From Flavobacteriaceae bacterium (lineage in GTDB: Bacteria > Bacteroidota > Bacteroidia > Flavobacteriales > Flavobacteriaceae), in assembly GCA_030828565.1 (NCBI GenBank), contig JAURCF010000007.1, forward strand, positions 1 to 39,245: a DNA stretch of 39,245 bases, in the 5' to 3' direction. Below the pieces are notes generated by a model, which was given only the letters and a program-made list of their open reading frames with translations, was not told where the DNA came from and searched no databases. Each line of letters opens with the position of its first letter. The first letter of the stretch is position 1. This document shows positions 38,326 through 39,245 of the stretch, in pieces. The position numbers and the translations under genes are program-made.

Positions 38326-39245
38326 ATGTCATCACCAACATCTTCTACCTATTCAAATCCTGAATTATCGCTTAAAGAGGCAATGCTACCTGTAGTGATT
38401 TTGGTGGTTTTATTGGCTTATAATGTTTTTGTTTTTGGAGACGACGCATTGAGCGGTTCCAATCAATTTATTTTGTTGCTTGGTGCGGCTGTGGCAGGGA
38501 TAGTTGGTTTTTTCAATAAAGTCAACTACAAGAGCATGATTCAAAAAGTTGCTGGAAATGTTCAGTCAACCACAGGAGCTTTGATTATTCTGTTATTTGT
38601 TGGAGCACTCGCGGGGAGTTGGTTGGTGAGCGGCATCATTCCATCCATGATTTATTATGGATTAAAAATTCTGAACCCAACAATTTTTTTACCTGCTTGC
38701 ATTCTGATTTGCGCAATCATTTCATTGGCAACTGGGAGCAGCTGGACAACTTCTGCAACGGTGGGTATTGCTTTGATAGGAATCGGAAAAGCCATTGGCC
38801 TTCCGGTTGGAATGGTTGCAGGGGCTGTTATTTCAGGAGCTTATTTTGGCGACAAGCTATCCCCTTTGAGCGATACCACAAATTTAGCGCCTGCTATGGC
38901 AGGATCTGAACTTTTTTCACACATACGCTATATGACTTATACCACCGTTCCCAGTATCGTTATTACCCTCATCGTGTTTGTGTTTTTGGGATTGGGATTT
39001 GAAGCGTCGGGAGACGTAAACACTGCCGAATTATTGAACGCCATTGAAAACACCTTTCATATCAGTGGCTGGTTGTTTCTTGTTCCTTTGATTATCATTG
39101 TGTTGATTATTAAAAAAACACCGCCCATTGTCGCCCTACTGATTGGGTCGTTGTTGGGAGGATTGTTTGCCGTACTGTTCCAACCTCAACTAGTAGCACA
39201 AATTGGAGGCGGTACTTCATTGACCCTAGAAACTGCCTACAAGGG
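38326..39245 (+). CDS. nhaC: Na+/H+ antiporter NhaC family (partial, runs off window end)
   Basis: Frame open from ATG 38326 to the window end: MSSPTSSTYSNPELSLKEAMLPVVILVVLLAYNVFVFGDDAL... ATGSSWTTSATVGIALIGIGKAIGLPVGMVAGAVISGAYFGDKLSPLSDTTNLAP. Missing from ORF track because no stop in window. Confidence 0.9.
   Translation, partial: MSSPTSSTYSNPELSLKEAMLPVVILVVLLAYNVFVFGDDALSGSNQFILLLGAAVAGIVGFFNKVNYKSMIQKVAGNVQSTTGALIILLFVGALAGSWLVSGIIPSMIYYGLKILNPTIFLPACILICAIISLATGSSWTTSATVGIALIGIGKAIGLPVGMVAGAVISGAYFGDKLSPLSDTTNLAPAMAGSELFSHIRYMTYTTVPSIVITLIVFVFLGLGFEASGDVNTAELLNAIENTFHISGWLFLVPLIIIVLIIKKTPPIVALLIGSLLGGLFAVLFQPQLVAQIGGGTSLTLETAYK

Noticed and set aside
1-39245. Search for CRISPR arrays, tRNA/rRNA genes, IS elements, toxin-antitoxin or defence islands
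   Set aside because: No periodic repeats, tRNA-like cloverleafs, transposase or recognisable defence genes seen; the window is core metabolism.

Overview
This window looks like ordinary Flavobacteriia/Bacteroidota chromosome: AT-rich, dense operons, and TTG-N19-20-TAnnTTTG promoter motifs. It carries a complete ilvD-ilvB-ilvN-ilvC-ilvA cluster (- strand) and a GNAT-argG-argC-proC-argD-argF'-argB-argE-argH cluster (+ strand). It also carries housekeeping genes: miaA, purC, phoH, dnaN, tilS, dsbD-like, lpd, and a partial nhaC. No CRISPR array, tRNA, rRNA, IS element or phage was found. The most interesting signals lie outside the ORF track. (1) A 14-aa Ile/Val-rich leader peptide (MKKIIHSVISIVGH*) is followed by an intrinsic terminator upstream of ilvD. 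(2) A 26-aa GTG-initiated leader peptide ends in Arg-Arg-Arg-Pro-stop upstream of the arginine operon. Both leader ORFs begin exactly 4 nt after a -7 box, which suggests leaderless leader peptides. (3) Two same-half-site palindromes lie inside a promoter driving a membrane protein/winged-helix regulator pair, whose first gene appears to lack any ATG/GTG/TTG start. (4) comM/yifB is split by two single-base insertions, a pabB-like gene is split by one in-frame TAA, and an ORF6N gene is a decayed remnant. (5) The arg-operon transcarbamylase has Ser at the residue that separates N-acetyl- from N-succinylornithine enzymes. All similarity calls come from reading the sequence by eye; no database search was run.
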